Of a stretch of DNA of 12,627 nt, positions 5,952 to 12,627 are shown one piece after another. The stretch covers positions 1 through 12,627 of the forward strand of contig JAAYGH010000354.1 in the NCBI GenBank assembly GCA_012727825.1. Direction: 5' to 3'. Position 1 is the stretch's first letter. Each line of letters begins with the position of its first letter. The position numbers and the translations under genes were made by a program. The stretch comes from Trueperella sp. (GTDB lineage: Bacteria; Actinomycetota; Actinomycetes; Actinomycetales; Actinomycetaceae). The notes under the pieces were generated by a model. That model had not been told where the DNA came from. It saw nothing but the letters and a program-made list of their open reading frames with translations, and searched no databases.

Positions 5952-7430
5952 GTGAACGATTCACGAATTGCAGATCTTCTTACTAGGATTCCGACCGGAG
6001 TCTTCATCAACTGCAAGTTCACCGACTCCTCGTCCGGTAACCGCTTCGACGTTCTTAACCCGGCCACGGGCGAAGTCCTCACCTCAGTTGCAGATGCGAC
6101 GCCGGAGGATGCGGCACGAGCCATGGATCTCGCGGCCGAGGCACAGTGGGACTGGGCGGTCTCCGCTCCCCGCGAGCGCGCCGAGATTTTGCGCCGCGCC
6201 TTCGAACTCGCCACCGGAAAATACAAGGACGACCTCGCAACCGTCATGACTCTCGAGATGGGCAAACCGCTCGATCAGGCTTACGGCGAGGTGACCTATG
6301 GCGCCGAATTCCTGCGCTGGTTCTCCGAGGAGGCCGCGCGTATTCGCGGCGATTACTTCCGTGTTCCCGAAGGTCACCTACAGGCTGTGGTCCTCCGCCG
6401 CCCAGTTGGCCCCTGCCTATTTATTACACCGTGGAACTTCCCGCTGGCGATGGCGACCCGTAAAGCAGGTCCGGCATTTGCGGCCGGCAACGTGGCACTC
6501 CTTCGCCCCTCACAAGAGACGCCCCTAACTGCACTGCTGTTCGCTCAGATCATGAATGAGGCCGGCCTGCCCAAGGGCGTTCTTGCGGTGCTACCGTCCA
6601 AGAGCTCCCGTGCGATCACCGGTCCGCTCATCCAGGATCCGCGCATGCGCAAGATTTCATTCACCGGCTCCACCCAGGTGGGCAAGGCCCTCCTCAAGGA
6701 AGCTGCTGAGAACATCCTCCGCACATCAATGGAGCTCGGCGGAAACGCCCCGTTCATCGTGTTCGAAGATGCGGATATCGACAAGGCAGTGGAAGCTGCA
6801 GTCACCACCAAATTGCGTAACATGGGCGAGGCCTGCAACGCCGCCGATCACTTCTTCGTGCACACCGACGTCTACGACGAGTTTGCCGAAAAGTTCTCCG
6901 CACGAATCGCCGGTCAGAACGTTGGCGACGGTCTGAACGAGTCCACGGATGTGGGCCCGCTCGTGTCTGAGAAGCAGCTCGCAGACGTGTCTGCGATGAT
7001 CGACCGGGCTGTTGAGGCAGGCGCCAAGATCGCCGCCGGTGGCGGCAAGCCCTTCAATACCGGCTTCTTCCTCGAGCCCACCGTGCTCGTGGACGTGGAC
7101 CCGGACTCGGACATCGTCAAGGACGAGATCTTTGGGCCGGTTGCCCCGGTCATTCGCTTCGACAACGAGGCCGAACTCATCACGACCATTAACAAGGACT
7201 CGGTTGGCCTCGCAGGATACTTCCACACGAAGGACATGAATCGGGTCATGCGTCTGGCTGAACGCCTTGAGATCGGAATGCTTGGCGTCAACTCGGCCAC
7301 GATTTCCAATGCATCCGCGCCGTTCGGTGGCATGAAGCACTCAGGCATGGGTCGCGAAGGCGGCAAGGAAGGCATCGAGGACTACCTGCAGACCGTCTAC
7401 GTCGGAATGCCTGCGGCTGACTTCTTCTAA
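5952..7430 (+). CDS. gabD: Succinate-semialdehyde dehydrogenase (NAD(P)-dependent)
   Basis: An aldehyde dehydrogenase of 492 aa, the usual length for GabD, oxidising succinate semialdehyde to succinate for the TCA cycle. Family residues are N162 in TPWNFP, E261 in ELGGN, catalytic C295 in GEAC, and E392 in DEIFGP; SFTGSTQVGK (236-245) is the cofactor loop. The GEACNAA surround of the cysteine resembles actinobacterial SSADH more than the GQTCVCANR of E. coli GabD. One oddity is that the usual KPAxQTP stretch reads LLRPSQETP, so the cofactor-contacting lysine is R185. The start is GTG at 5952 with AAAGG seven bases upstream; an in-frame TGA at 5922 excludes a longer frame. It is divergent from the hpa operon, whose pathway ends in pyruvate plus succinate semialdehyde, so it likely completes that route, though a role in GABA breakdown is possible. 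Confidence 0.85.
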   Translation: MNDSRIADLLTRIPTGVFINCKFTDSSSGNRFDVLNPATGEVLTSVADATPEDAARAMDLAAEAQWDWAVSAPRERAEILRRAFELATGKYKDDLATVMTLEMGKPLDQAYGEVTYGAEFLRWFSEEAARIRGDYFRVPEGHLQAVVLRRPVGPCLFITPWNFPLAMATRKAGPAFAAGNVALLRPSQETPLTALLFAQIMNEAGLPKGVLAVLPSKSSRAITGPLIQDPRMRKISFTGSTQVGKALLKEAAENILRTSMELGGNAPFIVFEDADIDKAVEAAVTTKLRNMGEACNAADHFFVHTDVYDEFAEKFSARIAGQNVGDGLNESTDVGPLVSEKQLADVSAMIDRAVEAGAKIAAGGGKPFNTGFFLEPTVLVDVDPDSDIVKDEIFGPVAPVIRFDNEAELITTINKDSVGLAGYFHTKDMNRVMRLAERLEIGMLGVNSATISNASAPFGGMKHSGMGREGGKEGIEDYLQTVYVGMPAADFF

Positions 7431-7445
7431 GCCAAATCAGGCTCT

Positions 7446-7510
7446 CGGGTGGGAAAGACCGTGCTTGGAACTCTAGCGTTTACGTTCCTGCGCACGGTCT
7501 TTCCTACCCG
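7446..7510. terminator. Long inverted repeat between convergent gabD and GH4 genes
   Basis: The 19-base arms 7446-7464 and 7492-7510 match at 18 of 19 positions, with a 27-base loop. The left arm begins 15 bp after the gabD stop. It sits between two converging genes, the right place for a shared bidirectional terminator, but neither side has a clear T-run. The near-perfect long arms could equally be a small repeat element. Confidence 0.5.
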
Positions 7511-7566
7511 CTTTCCTACTCGCACAAAACGCGCCTAAAACTCAACCATTGACGTTCCTGCGCACG
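7482..7566. repeat. Duplicated 15-mer with degenerate flank
   Basis: ACGTTCCTGCGCACG occurs at 7482-7496 (spanning the loop and right arm of the inverted repeat) and again at 7552-7566, ending one base before the GH4 stop codon. Extending 15 bases further left, the two copies (7467-7496 and 7537-7566) agree at 24 of 30 positions. The second copy also forms its own small palindrome (TGACGT at 7550-7555, ACGTCA at 7564-7569), which reaches into the end of the GH4 gene. Confidence 0.6.
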
Positions 7567-8928
7567 TCAGGCGTTGAACACCCGCGCAATATCCGGATTC
7601 GCCCCAATGTATGCCTCCAGGACGTCCTTTGCCACGTCAGTCGAATCGACAAGCGGGTGATGGGCAAGCGCCTGCCAGGCGAGCGTCTTATCCCCCGCGA
7701 GCGCCGCGTCAATCACGAGCTCCTCACACGCCTTCACCATGGTGATGAGCCCAAGTTGCGTGCCCGTCACCGGGCCAGGGCGCCGCGGGTGAATGCCATC
7801 CGCATCCACCGTGCACGGCACCTCCACGATCGCATCCTCGGGTAGCTCAGGGATGAGCAGGCCACGGTCCTCAACGTCGTCGGCATCTGTGTTTCCCACT
7901 CCGAGGATCATCTGGAAGTTAGACGGATTGCCGTTGGTCAAGCCGTCCATCAGCTCGAGCGCCACCCGCTGATAGCCGCCAGTGTCGACGTCGGCAAGCG
8001 GGCGCTCCTCCCCTTCCTCGCGAGCCTCGGCCATGTAGGTGGCGTTACGCTCAGAATCAGTGCGCTGCCACAACTCCCCCGCACTCTCAGGATCGGCGGC
8101 CGCCCCCTCGTAAAATGCGCCCTGCTGGCGCACTAGGAACTCACCGCGCGTTTCGCCGTGCATGAGGCGCTCCACGACCTCGCGGTTCTTGTAGTAGTAG
8201 TACAGGTACTCGTTCGGCATCACGCCGAGCGCACGAATCCAGTCAGATCCAATCTCTTTGGCTTCCTCCATCTGGGGCAACAGCTCGTCATCGCCCAGGA
8301 GCTTCGGCAGGTGGTCAACGCCGTCCACAGCCATCGAACGCAACCACCCCAAGTGATTAAGGCCGACGTAATCGAAGTCGACATCCGCCTCGTCAAGGCC
8401 CATGAGGTGCATGGCGCGACGCACCATTCCGATCGGCGTATCGCAAATGCTCACAACTTTCGGGAACACGCGGCGCATTGCCTGCGTGATGATGCCAGCC
8501 GGATTCGTGAAGTTCATGATCCACGCATCGGGCGCGAGATCGCGCACCGCCTCGGCAAGTCTCATCGCCTCCGGGATCTGTCGGAACGCATACGCATACC
8601 CTGCAATTCCCACCGTCTCTTGGCCCAGCAGGCCGCGGTCAAGCGCCTCGCGCTCATCAATCACTCGGCCACACGCGCCCGAGACGCGCATCGCCGAGAA
8701 CACGTAGTCAGTGCCACGCACGGCGTCCTCGAGCGACGTCGTCGTCGTTATCTTGCCGATCGCCTCGGACAGCCCGAGCTGGTCGAGCACGTTCGCCATC
8801 GTCGACAGCCGATCGGCGTCGATGTCGTAAAGCACGAGCTCATCGAGTCGCACACGCGAGCCCTCCTGGAAAACCGAAGCCATATTGGGAACTCGGAAGC
8901 CACCGCCGCCAATCAGAGTGAGTTTCAT
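7567..8928 (-). CDS. GH4 family 6-phospho-glucosidase (probably 6-phospho-beta-glucosidase)
   Basis: A 453-aa glycoside hydrolase of family 4, which uses bound NAD+ and a divalent metal in a redox-elimination mechanism on phosphorylated disaccharides or glycosides in the cytoplasm. Visible are the N-terminal Rossmann start KLTLIGGGGFRVP (residues 2-14), NFTNPAG (139-145), metal ligand C162 in ICDTP, GLNH with metal ligand H192, a tyrosine-rich EYLYYYYKN segment where the family's catalytic tyrosine is expected, and VPCTVDADGIHP near the C-terminus. Overall it looks like the LicH/CelF-type 6-phospho-beta-glucosidases. However, the family's specificity tetrapeptide is CDTP here, between the CNVP/CNIP described for beta enzymes and the CDMP of 6-phospho-alpha-glucosidases, so the anomer is not settled. 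ATG start with GAAGG upstream. It is divergent from a PfkB kinase, and no PTS gene is in view. Confidence 0.88.
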   Translation of the reverse strand: MKLTLIGGGGFRVPNMASVFQEGSRVRLDELVLYDIDADRLSTMANVLDQLGLSEAIGKITTTTSLEDAVRGTDYVFSAMRVSGACGRVIDEREALDRGLLGQETVGIAGYAYAFRQIPEAMRLAEAVRDLAPDAWIMNFTNPAGIITQAMRRVFPKVVSICDTPIGMVRRAMHLMGLDEADVDFDYVGLNHLGWLRSMAVDGVDHLPKLLGDDELLPQMEEAKEIGSDWIRALGVMPNEYLYYYYKNREVVERLMHGETRGEFLVRQQGAFYEGAAADPESAGELWQRTDSERNATYMAEAREEGEERPLADVDTGGYQRVALELMDGLTNGNPSNFQMILGVGNTDADDVEDRGLLIPELPEDAIVEVPCTVDADGIHPRRPGPVTGTQLGLITMVKACEELVIDAALAGDKTLAWQALAHHPLVDSTDVAKDVLEAYIGANPDIARVFNA

Positions 8929-8960
8929 TTCGCCTTCTCGTGGGGTTAGATTTCACTCCC

Positions 8961-8989
8961 AGACTACGGCCGCTGGCAGGAGCAATCAA
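8961..8989 (-). promoter_or_regulatory. Promoter of the GH4 gene
   Basis: On the minus strand TTGATT (8989-8984) and TAGTCT (8966-8961) are separated by exactly 17 bases, giving an expected transcript start near 8954 and a leader of about 26 bases with the GAAGG ribosome site. This is the best sigma-70-type match in the 102-bp gap. No obvious operator overlaps it. Confidence 0.55.
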
Positions 8990-9018
8990 CGTGCCCGTGC
9001 ATTGATCTCGCATCTAGG

Positions 9019-9024
9019 TATGCT
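9019..9024 (+). promoter_or_regulatory. -10 element positioned for a leaderless kinase transcript
   Basis: TATGCT ends six bases before the ATG of the PfkB kinase, so transcription would begin at or within a base of the start codon. No purine-rich ribosome site is present before this ATG (only TGGGCGC). Leaderless mRNAs with a TANNNT box at this distance are common in Actinomycetota. The -35 region is weak. Confidence 0.45.
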
Positions 9025-9030
9025 GGGCGC

Positions 9031-10098
9031 ATGACACACGCACACGTGGTTGCAGCAGGATCGCTGTTCTTAGACATCGTTAGTTACGGGCTCAAGCATG
9101 CGCCCGTGCCCGGCGAGGAGCAGTGGGTCGAGGGCGGCGACATCATGGCTGGTGGCGTGGCTAATCAGGCGGTGGCATGTGCGCGGCTTGGACTCGACGT
9201 GAACGTCTTAACCGCGTTTGGCTCCGACCGTGCGGGCACATGGGTGCGCGAACTTCTCAACGACGAAAACATTCGTTTTGACGGGTCGACGACGGTGGAA
9301 CGGCAAGCCGTGACCATCGCCCAGAACTTTGACGGCGACCGAGCATTCACCACGTGGGGCGAAAACTCCGCACCGCTGCCCCCCACAGATATGCCTGCTC
9401 CGGATTACTTTCTGGCCTCTGTTCCATATATTCCAGCTGCACGTGAAACCGTTCGCAGGTGGCGCGCGGCCGGCACCACTGTCATCGCGGATTCGTGCTG
9501 GGATCCGGCGAAGGAATGGAACCCCAAGAACATGGAGCCGATCGCGGAGGCCGACATCTTCGTGCCCAACGAGGTGGAGTGCCTGAAGTACACGAAAGAA
9601 GACAGCTGCTTCAAGGGCGCATCGAAATTCCTCGAGAAGGTACCCACACTCATCGTGACCCGCGGCGATAAAGGCGTGCTCATCGCTGAGCGCGCGCCTG
9701 GCACAACGGATGCGAGCGACCCGGTCTACACCGAACTTCCCGCCATCTCGGCCCGAGCAATTGACACGACGGGTGCGGGTGATTCCTTTACCGCCGGCCT
9801 GGTGCGCGGGTTGGTGGCGGGCGCGTCGCTCGTCGAGGCAGCCATCCTTGGGCAGGTCACAGCCGCATGGACCGTGCAGCGTTTAGGTGGTTCGGCCGCC
9901 GCGCCCACGATCGCGGAGTTGCTCGCATGGGCGGATTCCGGCGACCTCCGCTGGGCCGCTACCGCCGCCGGTTCACCTGCCCCCAAGGACGTCCAGCTCA
10001 ACGCACCAGTCGCCGAGGTCGCGGCGCAAAGCCAAAACGTGACGGACGCTTGGGACGCTCCAGATCCGGCCGACGTCGTGCGTAGGCTGCTTGGTTAG
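9031..10098 (+). CDS. PfkB/ribokinase-family carbohydrate kinase
   Basis: An ATP-dependent sugar kinase of 355 aa acting in the cytoplasm. The substrate-side signature GGVANQAVACARLG (residues 41-54) and the C-terminal PfkB signature DTTGAGDSFTAGL (245-257), with catalytic base D251 and the GAGD anion hole, are both intact. VTRGDKGVL (209-217) is the usual strand near the nucleotide pocket. It is somewhat longer than ribokinase (about 310 aa), because of an Ala/Pro-rich tail after residue 300 that ends in DPADVVRRLLG. The substrate cannot be told from sequence. The neighbouring GH4 phosphoglycosidase and ribose-type ABC genes suggest it phosphorylates an imported sugar or glycoside, or a sugar released by GH4. 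The start is ATG 9031, supported by the -10 box just before it. It is divergent from GH4 and convergent with the binding-protein gene. Confidence 0.88.
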   Translation: MTHAHVVAAGSLFLDIVSYGLKHAPVPGEEQWVEGGDIMAGGVANQAVACARLGLDVNVLTAFGSDRAGTWVRELLNDENIRFDGSTTVERQAVTIAQNFDGDRAFTTWGENSAPLPPTDMPAPDYFLASVPYIPAARETVRRWRAAGTTVIADSCWDPAKEWNPKNMEPIAEADIFVPNEVECLKYTKEDSCFKGASKFLEKVPTLIVTRGDKGVLIAERAPGTTDASDPVYTELPAISARAIDTTGAGDSFTAGLVRGLVAGASLVEAAILGQVTAAWTVQRLGGSAAAPTIAELLAWADSGDLRWAATAAGSPAPKDVQLNAPVAEVAAQSQNVTDAWDAPDPADVVRRLLG

Positions 10099-10186
10099 CC
10101 GCTCCGTGAGCCGCCCCGTTAGCCGCTCGGCTGCTGCGCCCCGCACCACTTCGTTAGCCGCGCGGTTGTTGCGCGCCACGCACCCC
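10094..10186. repeat. Degenerate tandem repeats after the kinase stop codon
   Basis: Three units beginning GTTAGCCGC start at 10094, 10118 and 10153. The second and third (35 and 34 bases) are similar along their length, with a few substitutions and a small gap; the first is a shorter version that includes the kinase TAG stop. No reading frame with convincing coding character covers them. They look like local slippage or duplication at the 3' end of the kinase gene, or spacer between convergent genes. Confidence 0.5.
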
Positions 10187-10212
10187 GCTCACATGGCACC
10201 TCCACGCATCGC

Positions 10213-10265
10213 AAGGGCCCTAAACACCGCGCTTAAGCCCCACCTGATGCGGGTAGGTCCCTTTT
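10213..10265 (+). terminator. Likely intrinsic terminator after the kinase gene
   Basis: AAGGGCCCTA (10213-10222) pairs with TAGGTCCCTT (10254-10263) at nine of ten positions, and the stem runs into CTTTT on the plus strand. The 31-base loop is long and contains the palindrome GCTTAAGC. Its orientation fits termination of the plus-strand kinase transcript; it also lies about 20 bp beyond the end of the convergent binding-protein gene and may serve both. Confidence 0.5.
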
Positions 10266-10285
10266 GAGGGGCAGGCACCGGCGAA

Positions 10286-11290
10286 CTAGTCGTAGATCGC
10301 CTTTTGGATGTCCTCGTCCTGCCAGTTCGTGGCGTCATACCAGTAGAAGCCAGAATCAATCACGGGCTCAACATCCTCCCCGTTGGCCGCCTTCACCGCG
10401 GTTTCCACCGCGATGTAGCCCATGAGGTACGGGTTCTGCGTGACCGAACCGACCATTTCGCCTTCGCGAATCAGCTGCACCTGCACGGCACCCGAGTCGA
10501 ATCCGATGATGTGAAGATCAGCCCCCGCACGCCGAGCGGTCTGCGCCGCAGCGACCGCTCCGTCGTCGTCGGTCGCAAATATCCCGCTCAAATTCGGGTG
10601 CGCCTGGATGATCGCCGAGGCCTGTTGCTCGGCCTTGGCCTGGTCGGAATCGTTGTACTGCACATCGACGACCGTGAGTCCTGGCGCGTTTTCTGCGAGG
10701 TAGTCGATGAAGCCGTCGCGTCGGTCGATGCCCGTCACGGACGTTGAGGTTTGGGCCAAGATTGCCACCTCACCCTCGCCGCCGGTTAACTCCACCATGC
10801 GTTCAGCCGCAGCAGCGGCCGCCGCGCGATTATTTGTGGCCACCGTCGAGATAGGAATATCCGAATTTGGCACGCCCGAATCGAAGGCCACCACCGGTAT
10901 CCCAGATTCTTCGAACTGCTCGAGCGCAATCACCGACGCCGAAGAGTCGAGCGCCGCGAACACAAACGCATCCGGGTGCATGACGTGCGCAAGATTGATT
11001 TGGTCGACTTGGCGCACTACGTCCGATTCCGTATCTGGCCCGCTGAACGTCACGTTCACGCCGAGGTCATCCCCCGCGGCGAACGCGCCCTCCTTCACAG
11101 CCGCCCAAAACGGGCTGGCATATCCTTTTGCGACGACGGCGATGTCGAGCTTCTCGTCCGACTCCGTCACGCGCTCACCTAGGCCAGAGCAACTCGCCAG
11201 CGCCAGTGTGAGAGCCGCGATCAGTGCGCCGATCGTGGCTCGACTCATGCGCGGGTGCCTGCCCACCGTCCGATTCGTTCCGCGCCTCAT
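10286..11290 (-). CDS. Ribose-type sugar ABC transporter, substrate-binding lipoprotein
   Basis: A 334-aa periplasmic-binding-protein type 1 (RbsB-like, Peripla_BP_4) lipoprotein anchored outside the membrane. A basic N-terminus (RRGTNR) precedes a hydrophobic stretch (residues about 18-32) and the lipobox LASC with modified C34. The mature part has the family layout: DIAVVAKGYASPFW first strand, VVAFDSGVP, the GIDRRDGF hinge-side ligand region, FATDDDGAVAAA, and IIGFDSG. The ATG at 11290 overlaps the permease stop (ATGA) and has AGGAG upstream. A second ATG at codon 15 would leave a shorter signal but lacks that coupling. It is the last gene of an ATPase-permease-binding protein operon. The ligand is unknown: ribose, other pentoses, galactosides and autoinducer-2 are all carried by relatives. 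Confidence 0.9.
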   Translation of the reverse strand: MRRGTNRTVGRHPRMSRATIGALIAALTLALASCSGLGERVTESDEKLDIAVVAKGYASPFWAAVKEGAFAAGDDLGVNVTFSGPDTESDVVRQVDQINLAHVMHPDAFVFAALDSSASVIALEQFEESGIPVVAFDSGVPNSDIPISTVATNNRAAAAAAAERMVELTGGEGEVAILAQTSTSVTGIDRRDGFIDYLAENAPGLTVVDVQYNDSDQAKAEQQASAIIQAHPNLSGIFATDDDGAVAAAQTARRAGADLHIIGFDSGAVQVQLIREGEMVGSVTQNPYLMGYIAVETAVKAANGEDVEPVIDSGFYWYDATNWQDEDIQKAIYD

Positions 11291-12342
11291 GCTTTCTCCT
11301 GCGCCGGGCGGCGGACGTCCAAGTACACGGCGACCAGCACAACCACGCCGAGCAAGATCTTCTGGCTCTGATCCGAGACGCCCATGTGAACAGCTCCGTT
11401 GCGGATAGTGGCGATGAGAATTGCTCCGACAACCGATCCAAACACCGACGCCTTGCCGCCACGCAGCGACGCGCCACCGAGCACCGCCGCAGCAATCGCG
11501 TACATTTCGTACGACTGGCCGACATCCGGCTTACCAGACGCCAAACGTGATGCCATCAGCACTCCAGCAAGGCCCGTGAACATGCCGGCCAATGCATACA
11601 CGCGCCACTTCCAGCGCTGCACGTTCACTCCCGAGAGCCTCGTGGCTTCTTCGTTCGAGCCCATCGCGAGCGCATACCGCCCAATCAGCGTGTGCTTGAG
11701 GAGGACATGCGCAACGATCGCCGCCAAAATACAGAGGTAGATCGCGTTGGTCAGCCCGAAGGTCTTACCATTGCCGAGCTCGAGGAAGGCGCGGTAATCG
11801 TTGAGCGGGATCGACGCCGTACCGGTGATCGACAGCGCTGCCCCCCACGCCACAAGCATCATCGCGAGGGTTGCCACCATGGGTTGCATGTTGAGCTTCG
11901 CCACAAGGAAGCCGTTCACCGTACCGAGTGCGACGCCGGCCAAAATTCCACCGATCACGCCGGCCGTGATCGCAAGCCACATCGGCCCACCCACGTTCGT
12001 CATGACGAGCGCCGTGATCACACCGGTCAGCGCCATGCCGAACCCGGGTGTCAGGTCGATGCCGCCAGTGGCGATCACGAATGTCAGGCCGAGCGCAAGC
12101 AGGATGTAAACCGATGCGTCGAGCAGGAGCACCGAGATGTTCCCGAGATCGAGGAAGTACGGGCTCACGAGTGAAAAGAAGGCGATGAGCGCGAGTTCGG
12201 ACACGACGATGAGCACCTGCGCCGGGTGGCGTTCGTACATCTTCTGCACCCAGCCGATGGGGCCACTGCGCGTGGGCTCAGCCTCGGGTTCTATCTCTTC
12301 GCGCGTGGCGACCACGGCGCGGTTGTGATCAATCGGATTCAT
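11287..12342 (-). CDS. Ribose-type sugar ABC transporter permease
   Basis: A 351-aa RbsC-like (BPD_transp_2) integral membrane permease, forming the channel with the ATPase encoded just upstream. An N-terminal cytoplasmic stretch of about 40 residues rich in Glu and Arg precedes 8-10 hydrophobic segments. Family landmarks are ATGGIDLTPG (91-100), the coupling-helix region NEEATRLSGVNVQRWKWRVY (230-249) that contacts the ATPase, and LGGASLRGGKASVFG (288-302). The start ATG shares a base with the ATPase stop (TAATG), with GGAG upstream. The stop overlaps the binding-protein start by four bases. The N-terminal tail looks longer than in E. coli RbsC. Confidence 0.92.
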   Translation of the reverse strand: MNPIDHNRAVVATREEIEPEAEPTRSGPIGWVQKMYERHPAQVLIVVSELALIAFFSLVSPYFLDLGNISVLLLDASVYILLALGLTFVIATGGIDLTPGFGMALTGVITALVMTNVGGPMWLAITAGVIGGILAGVALGTVNGFLVAKLNMQPMVATLAMMLVAWGAALSITGTASIPLNDYRAFLELGNGKTFGLTNAIYLCILAAIVAHVLLKHTLIGRYALAMGSNEEATRLSGVNVQRWKWRVYALAGMFTGLAGVLMASRLASGKPDVGQSYEMYAIAAAVLGGASLRGGKASVFGSVVGAILIATIRNGAVHMGVSDQSQKILLGVVVLVAVYLDVRRPAQEKA

Positions 12343-12627
12343 TATTCTCCTTCACGCTGGCGGACCGCGTCGAAGCGAGTCGCCAAGTCCATAATTTTTT
12401 CCGAGGTGGCTTCCGCGTTGGTGAGCACGCCGGTCAATCTGCCTAGGCACATGACGCCAATGCGGTGGCAGACCCTCTGCAGTTCCGCGATTTCGGAGGA
12501 GATCACGATGATCGTCTTTCCCTCCGCGGCAAGTTCTTCCATCAAGGTATAAATGTCGTCTTTGGCGCCCACGTCGACGCCGCGAGTCGGCTCGTCAAAG
12601 ATGAGGACGTCGCAATCGCGTGCCACC
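12342..12627 (-). CDS. Ribose-type sugar ABC transporter ATPase, C-terminal fragment (5' part outside window)
   Basis: Only the last 95 residues are visible; the frame runs through the right edge, so the apparent GTG at 12626 is not a start. The segment is the end of the second nucleotide-binding domain of an RbsA/MglA-type tandem ATPase: Walker B VLIFDEPT, D-loop RGVDVGAK, and VISSEIAEL at the switch region, where these second domains typically lack the usual histidine. It is followed by GRLTGVLTNAEATSEKIM, typical of the family's C-terminus. The gene feeds directly into the permease by a one-base overlap (TAATG). Upstream genes and the operon promoter lie outside the window. Confidence 0.9.
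   Translation of the reverse strand, partial: VARDCDVLIFDEPTRGVDVGAKDDIYTLMEELAAEGKTIIVISSEIAELQRVCHRIGVMCLGRLTGVLTNAEATSEKIMDLATRFDAVRQREGE

Noticed and set aside
8158..8949. A 263-codon plus-strand frame antisense to the GH4 gene
   Set aside because: It is His/Arg-rich with no domain character and lies entirely opposite conserved GH4 motifs; a compositional shadow.
10707..11408. A 233-codon plus-strand frame opposite the binding-protein gene
   Set aside because: It spans the junction of two well-supported minus-strand transporter genes and its Ala/Ser/Arg-rich translation is typical antisense of GC-rich coding DNA.

Overview
The window looks like chromosomal DNA of a high-GC Gram-positive bacterium (Actinomycetota). 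The base composition is roughly 60% GC by eye, genes are tightly packed with TAATG and ATGA start/stop overlaps, and GTG and TTG starts occur. The protein families (Brevibacterium-type homoprotocatechuate dioxygenase, actinobacterial-style succinate-semialdehyde dehydrogenase, ribose-type ABC transporter) point the same way. I cannot name a genus. No rRNA, tRNA, CRISPR array, insertion sequence or phage gene was seen.

Left half (1 to about 7430): a module for meta-cleavage catabolism of an aromatic acid, most likely homoprotocatechuate (3,4-dihydroxyphenylacetate). A minus-strand operon reads, in transcription order: a fused FAH-domain/RraA-domain protein (4216-5673), 5-carboxymethyl-2-hydroxymuconate semialdehyde dehydrogenase hpaE (2602-4131), the extradiol ring-cleavage dioxygenase hpaD (1393-2460), and an MHS-family MFS transporter that runs off the left edge. 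Facing away from the operon across a 278-bp repeat-rich control region is a succinate-semialdehyde dehydrogenase (5952-7430). It would consume succinate semialdehyde, one of the two final products of this pathway. The enzymes HpaF, HpaH and HpaI are not encoded as separate genes here. The fused RraA domain, from a fold that includes pyruvate-releasing aldolases and oxaloacetate decarboxylases, is a natural candidate for one missing step, and is the most interesting item in the window.

Right half (7567 to end): sugar-utilisation genes. A GH4 NAD/metal-dependent 6-phospho-glucosidase (minus) and a PfkB-family sugar kinase (plus) are divergently transcribed from a 102-bp gap. That gap holds a good -35/-10 for the GH4 gene and a -10 placed so that the kinase mRNA would be leaderless. 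Beyond a terminator lies the 3' part of a ribose-type ABC import operon on the minus strand: ATPase (truncated by the window), permease and lipoprotein binding protein, each overlapping the next by 1-4 bp. There is no PTS gene in the window. The arrangement therefore suggests, but does not prove, ABC uptake followed by ATP-dependent phosphorylation and GH4 cleavage.

Smaller structures: two strong hairpins lie between genes of the hpa operon, an 18/19-match inverted repeat plus a duplicated 15-mer sits between the convergent gabD and GH4 genes, and degenerate tandem repeats follow the kinase stop codon.
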